NCBI RefSeq assembly: GCF_026213295.1
Contig: NC_079419.1
Span: 25,328,111 to 25,392,110, forward strand
Origin: Gadus chalcogrammus
Lineage: Eukaryota; Chordata; Actinopteri; Gadiformes; Gadidae
Length of the DNA: 64,000 nt
Reading direction: 5' to 3'
Below, one piece after another: positions 25,059 through 35,058 of this stretch. Made by a program: the position numbers and the translations under genes. Each line of letters opens with the position of its first letter. Position 1 is the stretch's first letter. The notes beneath the pieces were generated by a model. The model was not told where the DNA came from. It searched no databases and saw nothing but the letters and a program-made list of their open reading frames with translations.

Positions 25059-25600
25059 CTAACTTTCGCTGATGTCACCTTCTCTGCAAGGCATTTTTCA
25101 TCTAAAAAGCTGAACAAGGGTTGCCGGTCGTGTCTATCAAACGGCTGGGAAGGCGGTCTTCCACAGCTTACGAATCCTACATACCGGTCGAATTCATGGT
25201 TCTTCCTTCAAGCGCACACGATGCCTCTAACGTCGGTTAAGGCAGGTTTATCACGGTTTGCTACTACAGCTGTTTTTGGCGGCTGTTTCCATTCTAGTCT
25301 TAGTCTTTGTGTCAAGGTGTCACTTTTGTTTTTATTAGTTTAGACACGTTCATACTCTTTCTTGTGATATGTGATAAGTATTTTAAGAAGCTGCATTTCC
25401 CCTCACATAGCCACAAGGGGAGCAAAACCTTATTGAAGCTGCTCCACCATCGCAGGAGCCGAAGCCTTTCAGTCACCCCGGCACGCCCTACTAGGCCACG
25501 CCCACTTGACGTCCTCTCTAGCGGGTGGTTTCGAACTCGAGAGGCCAGAGATCAATAGGTAGACGGCCAGAGAGCCACCCCGGGCCCTATGGCACCGGGG

Positions 25601-25700
25601 NNNNNNNNNNNNNNNNNNNNNNNNNNNNNNNNNNNNNNNNNNNNNNNNNNNNNNNNNNNNNNNNNNNNNNNNNNNNNNNNNNNNNNNNNNNNNNNNNNNN
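25601..25700. other. assembly gap (100 N)
   Basis: Exactly 100 N, the usual placeholder for a scaffold join of unknown size. It lies just upstream of the first visible TOGARAM exon. Confidence 0.99.
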
Positions 25701-25804
25701 ACTAATGTAACGCCTGCATTTCAATCATATAGCGCTTTCCAAGACACTCAAAGAACCATTACAGAGTGAGAGTGGTGTCTACCACGTGTGTGTCTGGTTC
25801 TCAG

Positions 25805-28800
25805 GTGAAGAACCTGCGTTCGGGCATGTCCCGCGTAGCCGTGTGCACGCTGGGCGTCCTGTACTGCCACCTGCAGTGGGCCATGGACAAGGAGGTGGAG
25901 ACCACGGCCAGTGCGCTGCTGCACAAGGCGGCCGAGAGCAACGCCTTCATCCGGGAGGAAGTGGACGCGGCGCTGGGCCACATGGTGCGGCACTGCACGC
26001 CGGCACGCTGCATCAACGCCTTCCTGGACGGGGGTTTGAGGTCAGGGGGCTGCACGCACACGCACAACGCAGACACAAACACACTGTATTGCGCCTTGTT
26101 ATGTTTTCTAGTATATCTACTAGGGCTGTAACGATACACAAACTCACGATTCGGTTTGTATCACAATTTTTGACCCACGGTTCGATACATCCCACGATTT
26201 TTTGAAATTTAAAAAGCATTTTATTTAAACAACACTTATATACCAATTAACTTAATCTAACATTTAATAACAAATAATTTGGAACACTGAACATATTTGA
26301 ACAGAAAGAATACTATTAAAGTAAAGCTAAATTAATAAAGAAATAACCAAAGATGCAGTTGGAGGATGCTTTTTGCTGGTAGGCAAAAACCCTCAACTGT
26401 TTGGTTTGTTTAGTCAAATATCCTTATTAGCCCTTCTTATTAGGCTATGTAGCTTAAATAATGACATAATCAGGCCGTATAGAATGCAACATGTTTAATA
26501 GCCTAACTTTCAATAAATGGGGAAACACCTGAATGTCATGAACGTCGCAATAACGAGGCATAGTGTTACGAGTAGCATATGTGTGTGCGCGAGAATGGCA
26601 GTGTGCGTATGCGTGTGTGAGTGACGTCAGCGAGTGAGTGGACGAGCGAGGAGAGCGAGCGGTAGCGCGTGTGTCTAGTGAAGAAGCGAACGAGTCCGGT
26701 AGAATAAAGTACCCATCCTGTCAATAATCGGAGGCCGCTTCATTCCGACCTATAAGCAGACAAACTGCCAGTCAAATCACACAAAACAATAGAGACAGGA
26801 TCACACAGGCAATTTTTTTCGCGCTTGGCCCACTCTGGATAAATGTCGTTCATATCGCATATGAGGACTTCGACGGCTGTGGAGAAATGCAATCCTCCGT
26901 AGCCACGGAGGATTGCAGTCGCATACTTACGGCATCGATAAGAGGGGGCGCTGTCAGCAGACTATTATTTAGACAAATTATTAGCAAATTTCAATCGGAC
27001 AATTTGACCGGAGAGTTCGAAAGGTCATATCGCGCTTCTGCCTTATCACACAGCGAGACAGGTTCGTGGCTCTGAGTGTCGCGATTTCGGTTTCGATACA
27101 CGTATCGTTACAGCCCTAATATCTAACACAGTAACGGTATTGCAAGATCAAATCTGTGATTTATATAAAGTACAAAGAATCAGTGGCAGATGCAAACGCA
27201 CAACAGAAAAAAGGGACATTTAAACAGGACTTGAGTGTCGAAGGAAACGTTTCTAACATCCTTAATCTGCTTTGGACTGGTAGGTAGGATACTCCAGAGG
27301 TCTAGCCGATGTCTCCTTATTTCCATCCGTTGTGTACTTCTGTGGTTTGTGTCTCTTTGTGTGCGTCCTTCATGTTGAGCCTGTGTGTGTCTGCAGCCAC
27401 CTGAGCGCGGCGGTGAGGAAGTGCGCCGCCCAGGACCTGGCCGACCTGCTGGAGAGGGTGGGCGTTGCCCGCCTGCTGTCCGGAGGGAAGGACGTGACGG
27501 ACAGAATCCTCCCGGCCGTGGTCAAGCTGGCCCTGGACTCCTCCCCGGAACCCAGGCACGTAGAGCCCCCGGTGGCTTCCTGTGTTGGCTGAAGGCTTTG
27601 GCGTTTGTCCAACGGCTCGGTGACGTGCCGGTCTCACTCCTCCCCCTTCAGGTCCTTTGGCCGCCGGATGTTGCTGGTCCTGTCCTCCCACCGGGACTTT
27701 GATAGCATGCTGGAGAAGAACATCCCCACCAAGGACCTGCCGCCGCCCGCAAGGCGGTCAGTGGACTCAAGGCAAAGGTACGGAAGGCCCCGCCCTCTCG
27801 CCCCACCCTACCGCTTGGTGACGGGTCTGGTGAACGTTGTTGTTGTTGTGTTTGTTGTGTCAGGGTCAGGGTCAGGGTCAGGGTCAGGGTCAGGATCAGG
27901 GTCTGGGTGAGACGCCCCAGACCCCAGCCTCGCTTCCCGGCAGTGGCACCGCCAGGGCCTCGACGCTCCAAAGGAAGCTCCCCAAACAGACCATAGCCCC
28001 CAGCCCCACCACCACCACTGCCACCCAGGTGAGACTCCTCCCAGACACATGACAGCCACCTTGGAAATATGTTGGTGAAAGTAAAAGCCTTACTTATGCT
28101 ATGAGGTCAGCTCCTCTCTCGGGGTCGTGTTCCAGAACACACATGATGGCTTTTGTTTTAAATGTCTCTCCTATATTAATTATGCATTTGTTTGTTTTCT
28201 TAACTTGAAGCAAACTTTAAGAATATCTTTTATCTTATTTCCAAGATCATATATATATATATGTAGTAAGTATGTATGCAGTTTCATGACATTATATTTT
28301 GTGGTACCCTCCAGGGAGCCCAACAGCAAGTACAGCTCCAAACCTCAGGGGCCCATCATCGAAGACAAGGCTGAGTACATCAGGCAGCTCACCGCTCTGC
28401 TGGAGTCCAAGGACTTCAGGGAGCGCATAAAAGGCCTCGACCAGCTGGTGGCCGACTGCCAGCACAACCCCAGCATGGTCATCCGCAGCCTGTTCCCGGT
28501 CCGTAAAACCCCCCACCGCTCGTAACACCCACTACTTCACACTCGCCCTTATCCCCTCTCCTGGTTGGACTCCCTCCTGTCCCCTTTTTGTTCACCTGTT
28601 CCCCGTTTCTCCCCGCTCCCCCAGGTGTTTGACCTCTTCAGAGACCGCCTGCTGGAGTCCAACCGTAAGGTGAACCTGTACGCCCTGGAGGCCCTGCAGG
28701 GGATGGTGCGCCTGCTGAAGGACAACCGGTCCGGGGTGCTCAACCACCTGGTGCCCGCCATCGTGGACAACCACCTCAACTCCAAGAACCGCGCTGTGTA

Positions 28801-29313
28801 CTCGGCCGCCACCGGGGCCCTCTGCGAGCTGGTGCTGAACCTCGGTGAGGGCTTGCAGGTTTGTTAATGGCTATAATGTTTGTTTGTTTTGTTTTTTGCA
28901 ATGATCAGCACCAAACATACGTATACCATTGTGTGGCCAATCAGGAGGCATCTGATCCGCTCTGCTCTGCCGCCTCCTCTCCTCTGTCTCCTCCTGTCTC
29001 CCATTATTTTGTCTCTTCTTTCTCCTTCTCTTCTTCTGTCTCCTCCCCTCCCCTTTTCCCGCCGTCTCCCCCCCCCCCCCCCCCAGAGCTGGTGATGGAG
29101 CTGTACCCCCGCCGGCCCCAGCTGGTGGAGCAGAAGGCGCTGCCCCTGCTGTGGGGCCTGCTGGGCCCGTCCAGCGGCAGCGTGCACCGGGCGACCACCA
29201 GCCTGTGCCGAGCCCTCCACCATCAGATGGGGCCCGGCCTGCGGCAGAGCGCCGCCTCCCAGCCCCCGAGCGTCGGCAGGCACCTCAACCAGCTGCTGAG
29301 AACCATGTCCTGA
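25805..29313 (+). CDS. togaram1: TOGARAM (crescerin) gene, 3' exons, possibly decayed
   Basis: Coding blocks with splice signals: 25805-26040, 27397-27555 (GC donor), 27652-27777, about 27897-28028, 28315 or 28349-28498, 28625-28844 and 29087-29313 (TGA). They encode a TOG domain (WAMDKEVETTASALLHKAAE, HLSAAVRKCAAQDLADLLER, SMLEKNIPTKDLP), a linker (GLGETPQTPAS) and the final TOG domain (NRKVNLYALEALQGMVRLLK, LVPAIVDNHLNSKNRAVY, ELYPRRPQLVEQKALPLLW). TOGARAM proteins bind tubulin and shape ciliary microtubules. Frame comparison suggests one missing base in exon three (CCGCCGCCCGCAAGG, about 27750), because linker homology continues in another frame. The segment expected between the exons ending 28844 and starting 29087 is absent. 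The TOG exons before 25805 are not in the window. TOGARAM1 fits my recollection better than TOGARAM2. It is either a live gene with sequence errors or a decaying copy. Confidence 0.72.
26121..27118. mobile_element. hAT-type non-autonomous element in a TOGARAM intron, 998 bp
   Basis: The left end is TAGGGCTGTAACGATACACA and the right end, in reverse complement, TAGGGCTGTAACGATACGTG. The target duplication ATATCTAC/ATATCTAA (7 of 8) lies at 26113-26120 and 27119-27126. It has no coding capacity. A perfect 12-bp hairpin (GCAATCCTCCGT, loop AGCC) lies at 26889-26916. Confidence 0.85.
27861..27902. repeat. CAGGGT hexanucleotide repeat at an exon boundary
   Basis: About seven CAGGGT units, one reading CAGGAT. 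They end directly in front of the coding block that begins GGTCTGGGTGAG, so each CAG is a possible splice acceptor. Confidence 0.85.
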
Positions 29314-29318
29314 ATAAA
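29313..29318 (+). promoter_or_regulatory. polyadenylation signal AATAAA overlapping the stop codon
   Basis: AATAAA begins at the last base of the TGA stop of the TOGARAM reading frame (TGAATAAAAAATG). If used, the 3' untranslated region is only about 20-30 bases. Confidence 0.5.
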
Positions 29319-29411
29319 AAATGACCTAAGGACGGGAACGAGAAGACTCACTGCTCTCTTTGCACTTTTACAGGTAGCTTGTGTTGCACTTTAACAGGTA
29401 CAATTTTCCAG

Positions 29412-29655
29412 TACAATTAGGGCATTTTTATCCAAAGCGACTTACATCGGATAATACACACATTGACACACCGACGGCAGAGTCAACCATGCAAGGTGAC
29501 CGCCAGCTCGTCGGGAGCAGTTAGGGTTAAGTGTCTTGCTCCGGGACACGTCAACACTCTAGGAGGCTACACGTCAACAGCTAGGAGGAGCTGGGGATCG
29601 AACAAGCAACCTATTACAATACAACTGCTCTACCTCCTGAGCTAAGCCGATCCGA
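29412..29655. repeat. dispersed fish repeat with tRNA-like 3' part
   Basis: Begins GGCATTTTTATCCAAAGCGA and ends with GGGATCGAACAAGCAACC, CTGCTCTACCTCCTGAGCTA. It is a common interspersed repeat type in fish. The beginning resembles the fragment at 15590. The tRNA-like match is partial and no functional tRNA is claimed. Confidence 0.6.
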
Positions 29656-29990
29656 ACAGGTTATCAAAGCCTGGGGCCTCATTGATCAACCGTACTTACG
29701 CACAGATTTGTGCGTAAGGAGGGCGTAGGATCATTGCCACGCAAAGTATGGAATTTACCAAAATGTACGAACAGAATCTAGTGGTAGAATAGCGATGTTA
29801 CAAGTGCAAAGCAACGCATTTAAGAGTGTCAACGTCTGCATTAAGCAATCGACATCCACATATGTGCCATGTTTACTTTAATTAGAAAACATTAAATTAC
29901 TCCTTTGTCTAATTTTAAACAGAAAAATTACCTAATTGGTGTCAAACCCTATAAAAGACAGCTGTGAGAAATGTTTGAAATCTAGTGCAA

Positions 29991-31080
29991 TGGCTTATCT
30001 TGCGTTATTGGAAGACTTGGCAAACCATGCTCTCCGCAGGGAGCGCGTCTTCAAAGATTGTACTGATCTGCTTGGAGAGAGCACAGAGTGGCTTCTTAGT
30101 AGGTACCACTTCCCAAAGAATGTACTGCTGGATTTGTGTCGTGATTTAGGGCCAATGTTGGCTCGAGACACGAGACTCACAAACGCAATCCTTGTGCATA
30201 TCCAACTCCTTTCCTCCCTGGGATTTTTAGCTACCGGCACATTTCAGCGTGAGGTTGGAGACATATCCGGCACTTCTCAGCCATCGATGAGTAGGACCAT
30301 GCCGGCGGTGTTGGACGCAATTATTTCCCTGGCCCCAAACTACATCCAGTTCCCTTACAGAGATCCCCAACAAGCCGAAATCAAACAGGGCTTTCACGCC
30401 ATCGCCGGATTCCCAAACATAATTGGAGCCATAGATTGCACCCACATAGCCACAAAAGCACCGTCAACTAACAAATTTAACTATGTTAACAGAAAGGGGT
30501 TTCATTCTGTCAACGTGCAAATCATTTGTGATGCAAATCTATCCTTGTTAAACGTTGCGCGGTGGCCTGGAGGAACACACAACTCTTTCATCATGCAGAA
30601 CAGCTCTGTTGGTGTGAGTCTCCAAGAAGGCGCTGTGGAAGATGGCTGGCTCATTGGTGAGTATTAGGCTACAACATGTTTAAAATACTATTGTTGGGTT
30701 GTGTACAGTTGTTTAAAAATGTATCATCATTAGGTGATCAAGGTTACCCACTGAAGCCATGGTTAAAGACCCCTTTAACCAACCCGAGGACCCAGCAGGA
30801 AGTATAACCGGCGTATAACCGGGCCCATGCGCGCACGAGGGGCACCGTTGAGCGCGAAATAGGCCTGCTGAAAGGGCGATGGCTGTGCCTTTCCAGCAAG
30901 GGGGGGACACTGCAGTATCGGCCTGAAAAGGTGTGAAGGATCATCATAGCTTGCTGTGTGCTACACAATTTAGCCATCAGACAGGGGGTCCCTCTCCAGG
31001 GTCCCTCCCCAGACCAGACGGTCCTATGCCTGACGCTGTGCCCCTACCACCTCCTAATGCCACTGGCCTTCAGACGAGAC
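29991..31080 (+). pseudogene. HARBI1-like transposase of Harbinger B (2 exons, broken)
   Basis: Exon 29991-30656 starts MAYLALLEDLANHALRRERV. The GTGAGT donor joins to the AG acceptor before 30734, giving GDQGYPLKPWLKTPL. The first catalytic Asp is present (NIIGAIDCTHIA) and the Glu too (TVEREIGLLKGRW), but the second Asp is replaced by Asn (PGGTHNSFI instead of THD). In exon 2 a duplicated ATAACCGG shifts the frame near 30805, and a TGA follows KV at about 30935. The tail CCVLHNLAIRQG is still recognisable. Without one catalytic acid and with a broken frame it cannot be active. Confidence 0.8.
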
Positions 31081-31187
31081 AGAGGATCATACAGAGATTT
31101 TAGGTAAATCTAGCACAGAAACATAACATTTTTCATTTTGTGTTTTGCAGCATTGGAGGTGGAAAAAAAGCACAATTGGTCAACGGT

Positions 31188-31646
31188 TTATGGTTTATTT
31201 GCCATTTTATTTGCGCAAGAGGCAATCTGTTCAAGAGACTCATTGATTTGAATTAATACATTGGTCATGTTGGTCAGTTGCTCCTTCAGGTCATTAATGG
31301 ATTATGTCATTTCCTCTTGGTTTTGCAGCACCGCCTCCACCAGCACTCTTGGCGCACGGTGCACGGAAGGGACAATGGACGGCCCCGGTTCCTCCGACTC
31401 CTCCAGCAACAGCACCATGGGACCCACTGTGAAAGAAACTAATTCACATTAATTTCACTGAGTTTAGTAAAGAAGGTTTTTTTCTTCTAAATGTCAAAAT
31501 TTAAATAAAATGTTTGCAAACACAGAGTTTGTTTCTTGTACCTTCAATTTGAATGTTAGGCAGCCCAGCTTGAGCGTCAGTGTCACCGTCCTCAATTATG
31601 CCGGACAGAGCTGCGTCGCCAATGATGCTGGCAATTGGGTTGTCCA
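31188..31646 (-). pseudogene. Myb/SANT-like partner of Harbinger B, C-terminal exons (broken)
   Basis: Minus-strand exons 31646-31542 (NPIASIIGDAALSGIIEDGD, donor GTACAAG) and 31426-31188 (acceptor TTTCTTTCACAG). The last exon ends in a coiled coil, INDLKEQLTNMTNVLIQINE, then QIASCANKMANKP and a TAA. An in-frame TAA after QEEMT breaks it. The DNA-binding N-terminus was lost at the hAT junction at 31647. Confidence 0.65.
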
Positions 31647-32121
31647 CAGGGCTCCAGAGTGCGACCTATTAGGTCGCATATGCGACCTAATTTCTTAAGG
31701 TGCGAGTTAAAATTGAATGAGGTCGCTCCGGTGCTGCACACTACACGTGCACAGTCTTGCTGCGCACGCAGAGCGCTCAAAAAAGTAAACAAAGCAGATA
31801 CAATATGAAGCGGTCGATAGTCGATTATTTTAAGAAGAAAAATGTGCCAGAGGAAACAAATGAGGCTGTTGTTGGTGGTGATGGAGAAGGGTTAGCAGAG
31901 ATAACGACAAGAATCTCAGATTCTTCTTCTGAAGACGACAGTGACAAGTTGGCGAAAAAGGCCGGGGGCAGTGGGGAGAAAAAATAAAAGTAGTTTTCAA
32001 GAACAATGGCTGGTGCAGTTCCCGTGGTTACGATATGAGGGACAAGCCATGGTGTGTGTGTACTGCAGGACATGTAGCCCGTCCGTTGCAGGCAGGACAC
32101 ATTTTGTAAATTGATCTACAC
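31647..32121 (+). mobile_element. hAT fragment (ZNF862/KIAA1586-like), 5' end
   Basis: Begins CAGGGCTCCAGAGTGCGACC, a hAT-type terminus, followed by TATTAGGTCGCATATGCGAC. It contains the start of a transposase gene (31805). It is cut on the right by another hAT terminus (CAGGGGTCTTCAA), which was itself later split by Harbinger C. Confidence 0.65.
31805..32115 (+). pseudogene. hAT transposase N-terminus with TTF-type zinc finger (broken)
   Basis: The first frame MKRSIVDYFKKKNVPEE runs to a TAA at 31985. After a frameshift the homology continues with SFQEQWLVQFPWLRYEG and VCVYCRTC up to about 32114. An FxxxWLxxFPWL motif followed by CxxC is the start of the TTF-type zinc finger of ZNF862-like hAT proteins. 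The rest of the gene is missing. Confidence 0.65.
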
Positions 32122-32365
32122 CAGGGGCCGGTTGCACCAACTGGGCGTAAGCCTGGTCGTAACTACGCCTGGTCGTAACTTGGCGTTCTAAGTCCAACCT
32201 AACCGTTACGTCGGTTGCACCAACTGGGCTTAGCGTTCTTTTCACTAAGACCAAGGCGTAAATCCTACGCCTAGTCAGGGGCAGGCGTAGAGTTGAAATT
32301 TCTGCTGTTTCCATAGCAATTACAATAAAAAAAAAAACGTTACAATCAATCCATCCAGCGCTAAT

Positions 32366-33564
32366 ATGGCACGTATTATCCATAGGTTGTACAACGAGCG
32401 GGCATTTAGACGGGAAAGGGTAATTAGGGACAGAAGTAATCCATTGGACATTTATAATGACGAGGAGCTGATTGAGAGGTTTCGATTCTGTAGGAGAGAT
32501 CTGTTTGAATTAATAGAAGAGCTGTCACCGGATTTACAGTTCGTGTCAGACCGCAATGCAGCGCTACCACCATCCTTGCAACTGCTGATTGCGCTTCGTT
32601 TTTTCGCAAACGGGGCTTTTCAGAACACTGTAAGCGACATGGTGAGGGTCCATAGATCGACCGCCTGTCGGGTAATCCGGAGGGTTTCCCTGGCTTTGAG
32701 CCGCCGCATCGCTCGTTACGTCCACCTCCCGAACGAGGAAGAGGCGATGAAGGAACGGTTCCGCCAGGCGTCCGGTATGCCTGGGATCGTGGGCTGCATA
32801 GACGGGACACATGTGCAGATCCAGGCCCCACATGAGAACGAGTATTTGTACGTTAATCGAAAAGGTTACCATTCGATTAACGTACAAATAGCTTGTGACG
32901 CAAATTATAACATCATTAATTTGGTGGCGAGATGGCCTGGATCCACCCACGATTCCCGCATCCTCCGGGAGAGTGCGTTATTGCAGGACTTCGAGGAAGG
33001 AAGGTAGGCTATAGCCTAGTGTTTTTCTAATCAGCTACACTGAAACAATTTGAGCTTCACTTTAAGTAATGAACAGCAACCTAATTAAAGTATATTTTCA
33101 TAGGTGCAACGGGCTGCTCCTCGGGGACAGTGGATACCCGCTGAAACGGTGGCTGATGACCCCGCTAATTGCTCCAACAACTGACCAAGAACGGAGGTAT
33201 AACACCATACACTCCGCAACTAGGTCAGTTGTTGAGAGATGTATCGGGGTTCTCAAACGCAGGTAAACCATAAGTAATATGCATCCCTTAAAAAGACATA
33301 AAAAAATATCTAGATATAGATGTAATTTTTCTTATTTTGTTTAGGTTTCACTGTCTTCATGGGGAGATGCGGATGCACCCAGAACGGGTCTGCACTGTAA
33401 TAGCAGCGTGCACAGTTCTGCACAACATTTGCATCGCCAAAAGAATCCCTCTCCCCAGACACCATCAGCCACCGGCAGTCCCCGAGGAAGATGTGCGTCA
33501 AGCCACTCGGCCTGAGGACATCGCTGGCCGATTAGTCCGTGCTCAGCTCATTAATCAGTTGTAA
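32366..33564 (+). CDS. Harbinger C DDE transposase (3 exons, intact)
   Basis: Exons 32366-33003, 33104-33262 and 33345-33564, each junction of the form AG|gt...ag|G coding Arg. The total is 338 residues, normal for HARBI1-like proteins. Motifs: RERVIRDRSNPLDIY, VHRSTACRVIRRVSLALSRR (helix-turn-helix), GMPGIVGCIDGTHVQIQAP (first Asp), RWPGSTHDSRIL (second Asp), LLLGDSGYPLKRWLMTPL, RSVVERCIGVLKRRF (Glu) and VLHNICIAKRIPLP. All catalytic acids are present. It acts with the partner gene at 33995-34790 on the matching terminal repeats. The structure suggests a potentially autonomous copy. Confidence 0.92.
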
Positions 33565-33994
33565 ATATTGTTTTAATTATGTATATATGTTTTTTATAGG
33601 CCGACACGAACTGTAAATCCGGTGACAGCTCTTCTATTTATTCGAACATATCTCTCCTACAGAATCGAAACACCTCAATTAGCTCCTTGTCATTTGATGA
33701 TGTTCACTGCATTGCTTCTGTCAAAAATAACCATTCCCGTCTAAATGCCTGCTCGTTGTATTTTATTGTTATGCATTAAAAAAATTGATGAACGAAAATG
33801 AATGAAAGAATGATTGGAAGGAATAATTATTTGAACAGTAAATCTTAATTTGAACAGTAAAAAGTAAAACATTAAAACACAGAAATATAATATAATAAAT
33901 ATAATAATATAATAAATAAATATAATAAATATAATCAAACAATTATCCTAACTCTAAAATATTTATTTACATTATTTACATTGTACAGGGATGG
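33565..33994. other. spacer between convergent Harbinger C genes
   Basis: AT-rich, with runs of AATATAATA. It serves as the 3' flank of both genes. Confidence 0.6.
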
Positions 33995-34790
33995 TCACGG
34001 TTGGTCTTCAAAAATAATTGTTTGGGGCCTAATTTGTTGCTGGAGCAAATGAATTTGGAGCCGTAATTTAATTTGTTCTAATTGGATTTTTTTGGTCTCT
34101 GCCTCTAATTTAATGGTCTCCTTCTCCACCCGGACAATTTCCTTCTCCATGAGGACCTGTTGAAGGTCCTCACTTCTCCTCCGCTTCGTTGCCGGGGGTG
34201 GGGATGGACAGGAAGGGGTTGCCACTGCTGGTTCTATCGGTGGTGGTGGTGTTGAGCTGGTAGTGGCACTTTCCAAGTCTGAAACAAAATGTGAATTTAT
34301 TAATTCTGGGCAATAAGGCTAGTCCTGCTTATTCAACTAACAAACCATCCTCAATAAATATGCTAGGCTACATACCTTCTTCCAACTGCTCCGGCGGTTG
34401 AGGACATCCGCTGTCCACCCCGTCCAACCCGACGAAGGCCGGTGAATCCTCCCCGAAAATAGCGACGATAATGTCACTATAGGGTGATCTTTTCGGGGGA
34501 GGACCACCACCAGTGGGATGGTGCTTTAGAGAAGAGACGTCCTTCTTGGCCCGGGACAGGAGGTCTTTCCATTTCTTTTTGATGTCACCATCCGTCCGAT
34601 GACAGCCTGAGTCTGAACAGCTGTTCAGACTCTCCATTATAAATTTCCATGTCTCTTGCTTACTTTTGTTTGTTACGACATTGGACTGCTTGGCAGTCAG
34701 TGCCGTCTTATTCTCACTGTATAATTGTATTAATTTTCTAATTTCAACGTCGGTGAAGTTAACTTTTCTCTCTCTGTTTTCCTCCATCAT
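33995..34790 (-). CDS. Harbinger C Myb/SANT-like partner protein (2 exons)
   Basis: Minus-strand exons 34790-34376 (GTATGT donor) and 34278-33995 (acceptor TTGTTTCAG), joined as G|AC (Asp), about 232 residues. The N-terminus holds a Myb/SANT-like domain (RKVNFTDVEIRKLIQLYSEN, SKQETWKFIMESLNS, DGDIKKKWKDLLSRAKKDV). A Pro-rich linker follows (TSSTPPPPIEPAV), then a basic patch KRRRSEDLQQ that could be a nuclear signal, and a C-terminal coiled coil of Glu/Lys heptads (EKEIVRVEKETIKLEAETKK). In this family it binds the element ends and recruits the transposase. The frame is intact. Confidence 0.85.
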
Positions 34791-35058
34791 GTCGGTTTGT
34801 CGGATTTGTCGGTTTGTCGGATGTTGGTAAAATAGTAAACAGCTGTTGTCACGAGGTATCCTAGCAACGCGGTGATATGCGCATCACATGGAACATTCAC
34901 ATGGCCGCGCATGGCTAAGACCGGGCGTAGTTGAGACCAGTCGTAAGTCCCGTTGGTGCAACCGGCGTTAGTTCCATTCTAACGCCAGGTCGTAACTAAG
35001 ACCTACTTAGCAGTTACGACCAGGCTTAGTTACGGCCAGTTGGTGCAACCGGCCCCAG

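Larger units (their letters stand above)
23200..25600 (+). mobile_element. DIRS/Ngaro-like tyrosine-recombinase retroelement, internally deleted
   Basis: Three clues point to this class. An RNase H-like segment lies at about 23796-23965 (LFQGQWFAEGWPVEAGTFAL, SSALFELYAIVAASVLWGKA, FCDNKA). It passes directly into the end of a tyrosine recombinase (KRLGRWSSTAYGFYIRL, 23970-24030). A second recombinase end (IKRLGRRSSTAYESYI) lies at about 25134-25185. An upstream Pro/Ala-rich gag-like frame starts at 23520 (MVQSIGARMDAVE). The joins and stops show internal deletion. Element ends not identified; the right side runs into the assembly gap. Confidence 0.6.
29674..31646. mobile_element. Harbinger transposon B, inactive, right end cut by a hAT
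   Basis: The left end GGGCCTCATTGATCAACCGT follows CTG at 29671-29673, the usual CWG target. It contains a broken transposase on plus (29991-31080) and the 3' part of its Myb/SANT partner on minus (31188-31646), in convergent order. A hAT end interrupts it at 31647, and no right terminus is visible. Confidence 0.72.
32125..35055. mobile_element. Harbinger transposon C, complete, 2,931 bp
   Basis: The terminal inverted repeats GGGCCGGTTGCACCAACTGG are identical at both ends and are flanked by CAG at 32122-32124 and 35056-35058. Subterminal copies of GGTTGCACCAACTGG and CCTGGTCGTAACTA/TTACGACCAGGC recur within about 100 bp of each end. It holds a three-exon transposase on plus and a two-exon Myb/SANT partner on minus, both without stops. 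It sits in a hAT whose terminus CAGGGGTCTTCAA it split. Confidence 0.92.

Noticed and set aside
27861..27902. Interstitial telomere repeat
   Set aside because: The unit is CAGGGT (TCAGGG), not TTAGGG, and the tract is only about 42 bp.
29600..29655. tRNA gene
   Set aside because: Only a short tRNA-like stretch with box-like words; no complete cloverleaf. Fits a dispersed repeat.
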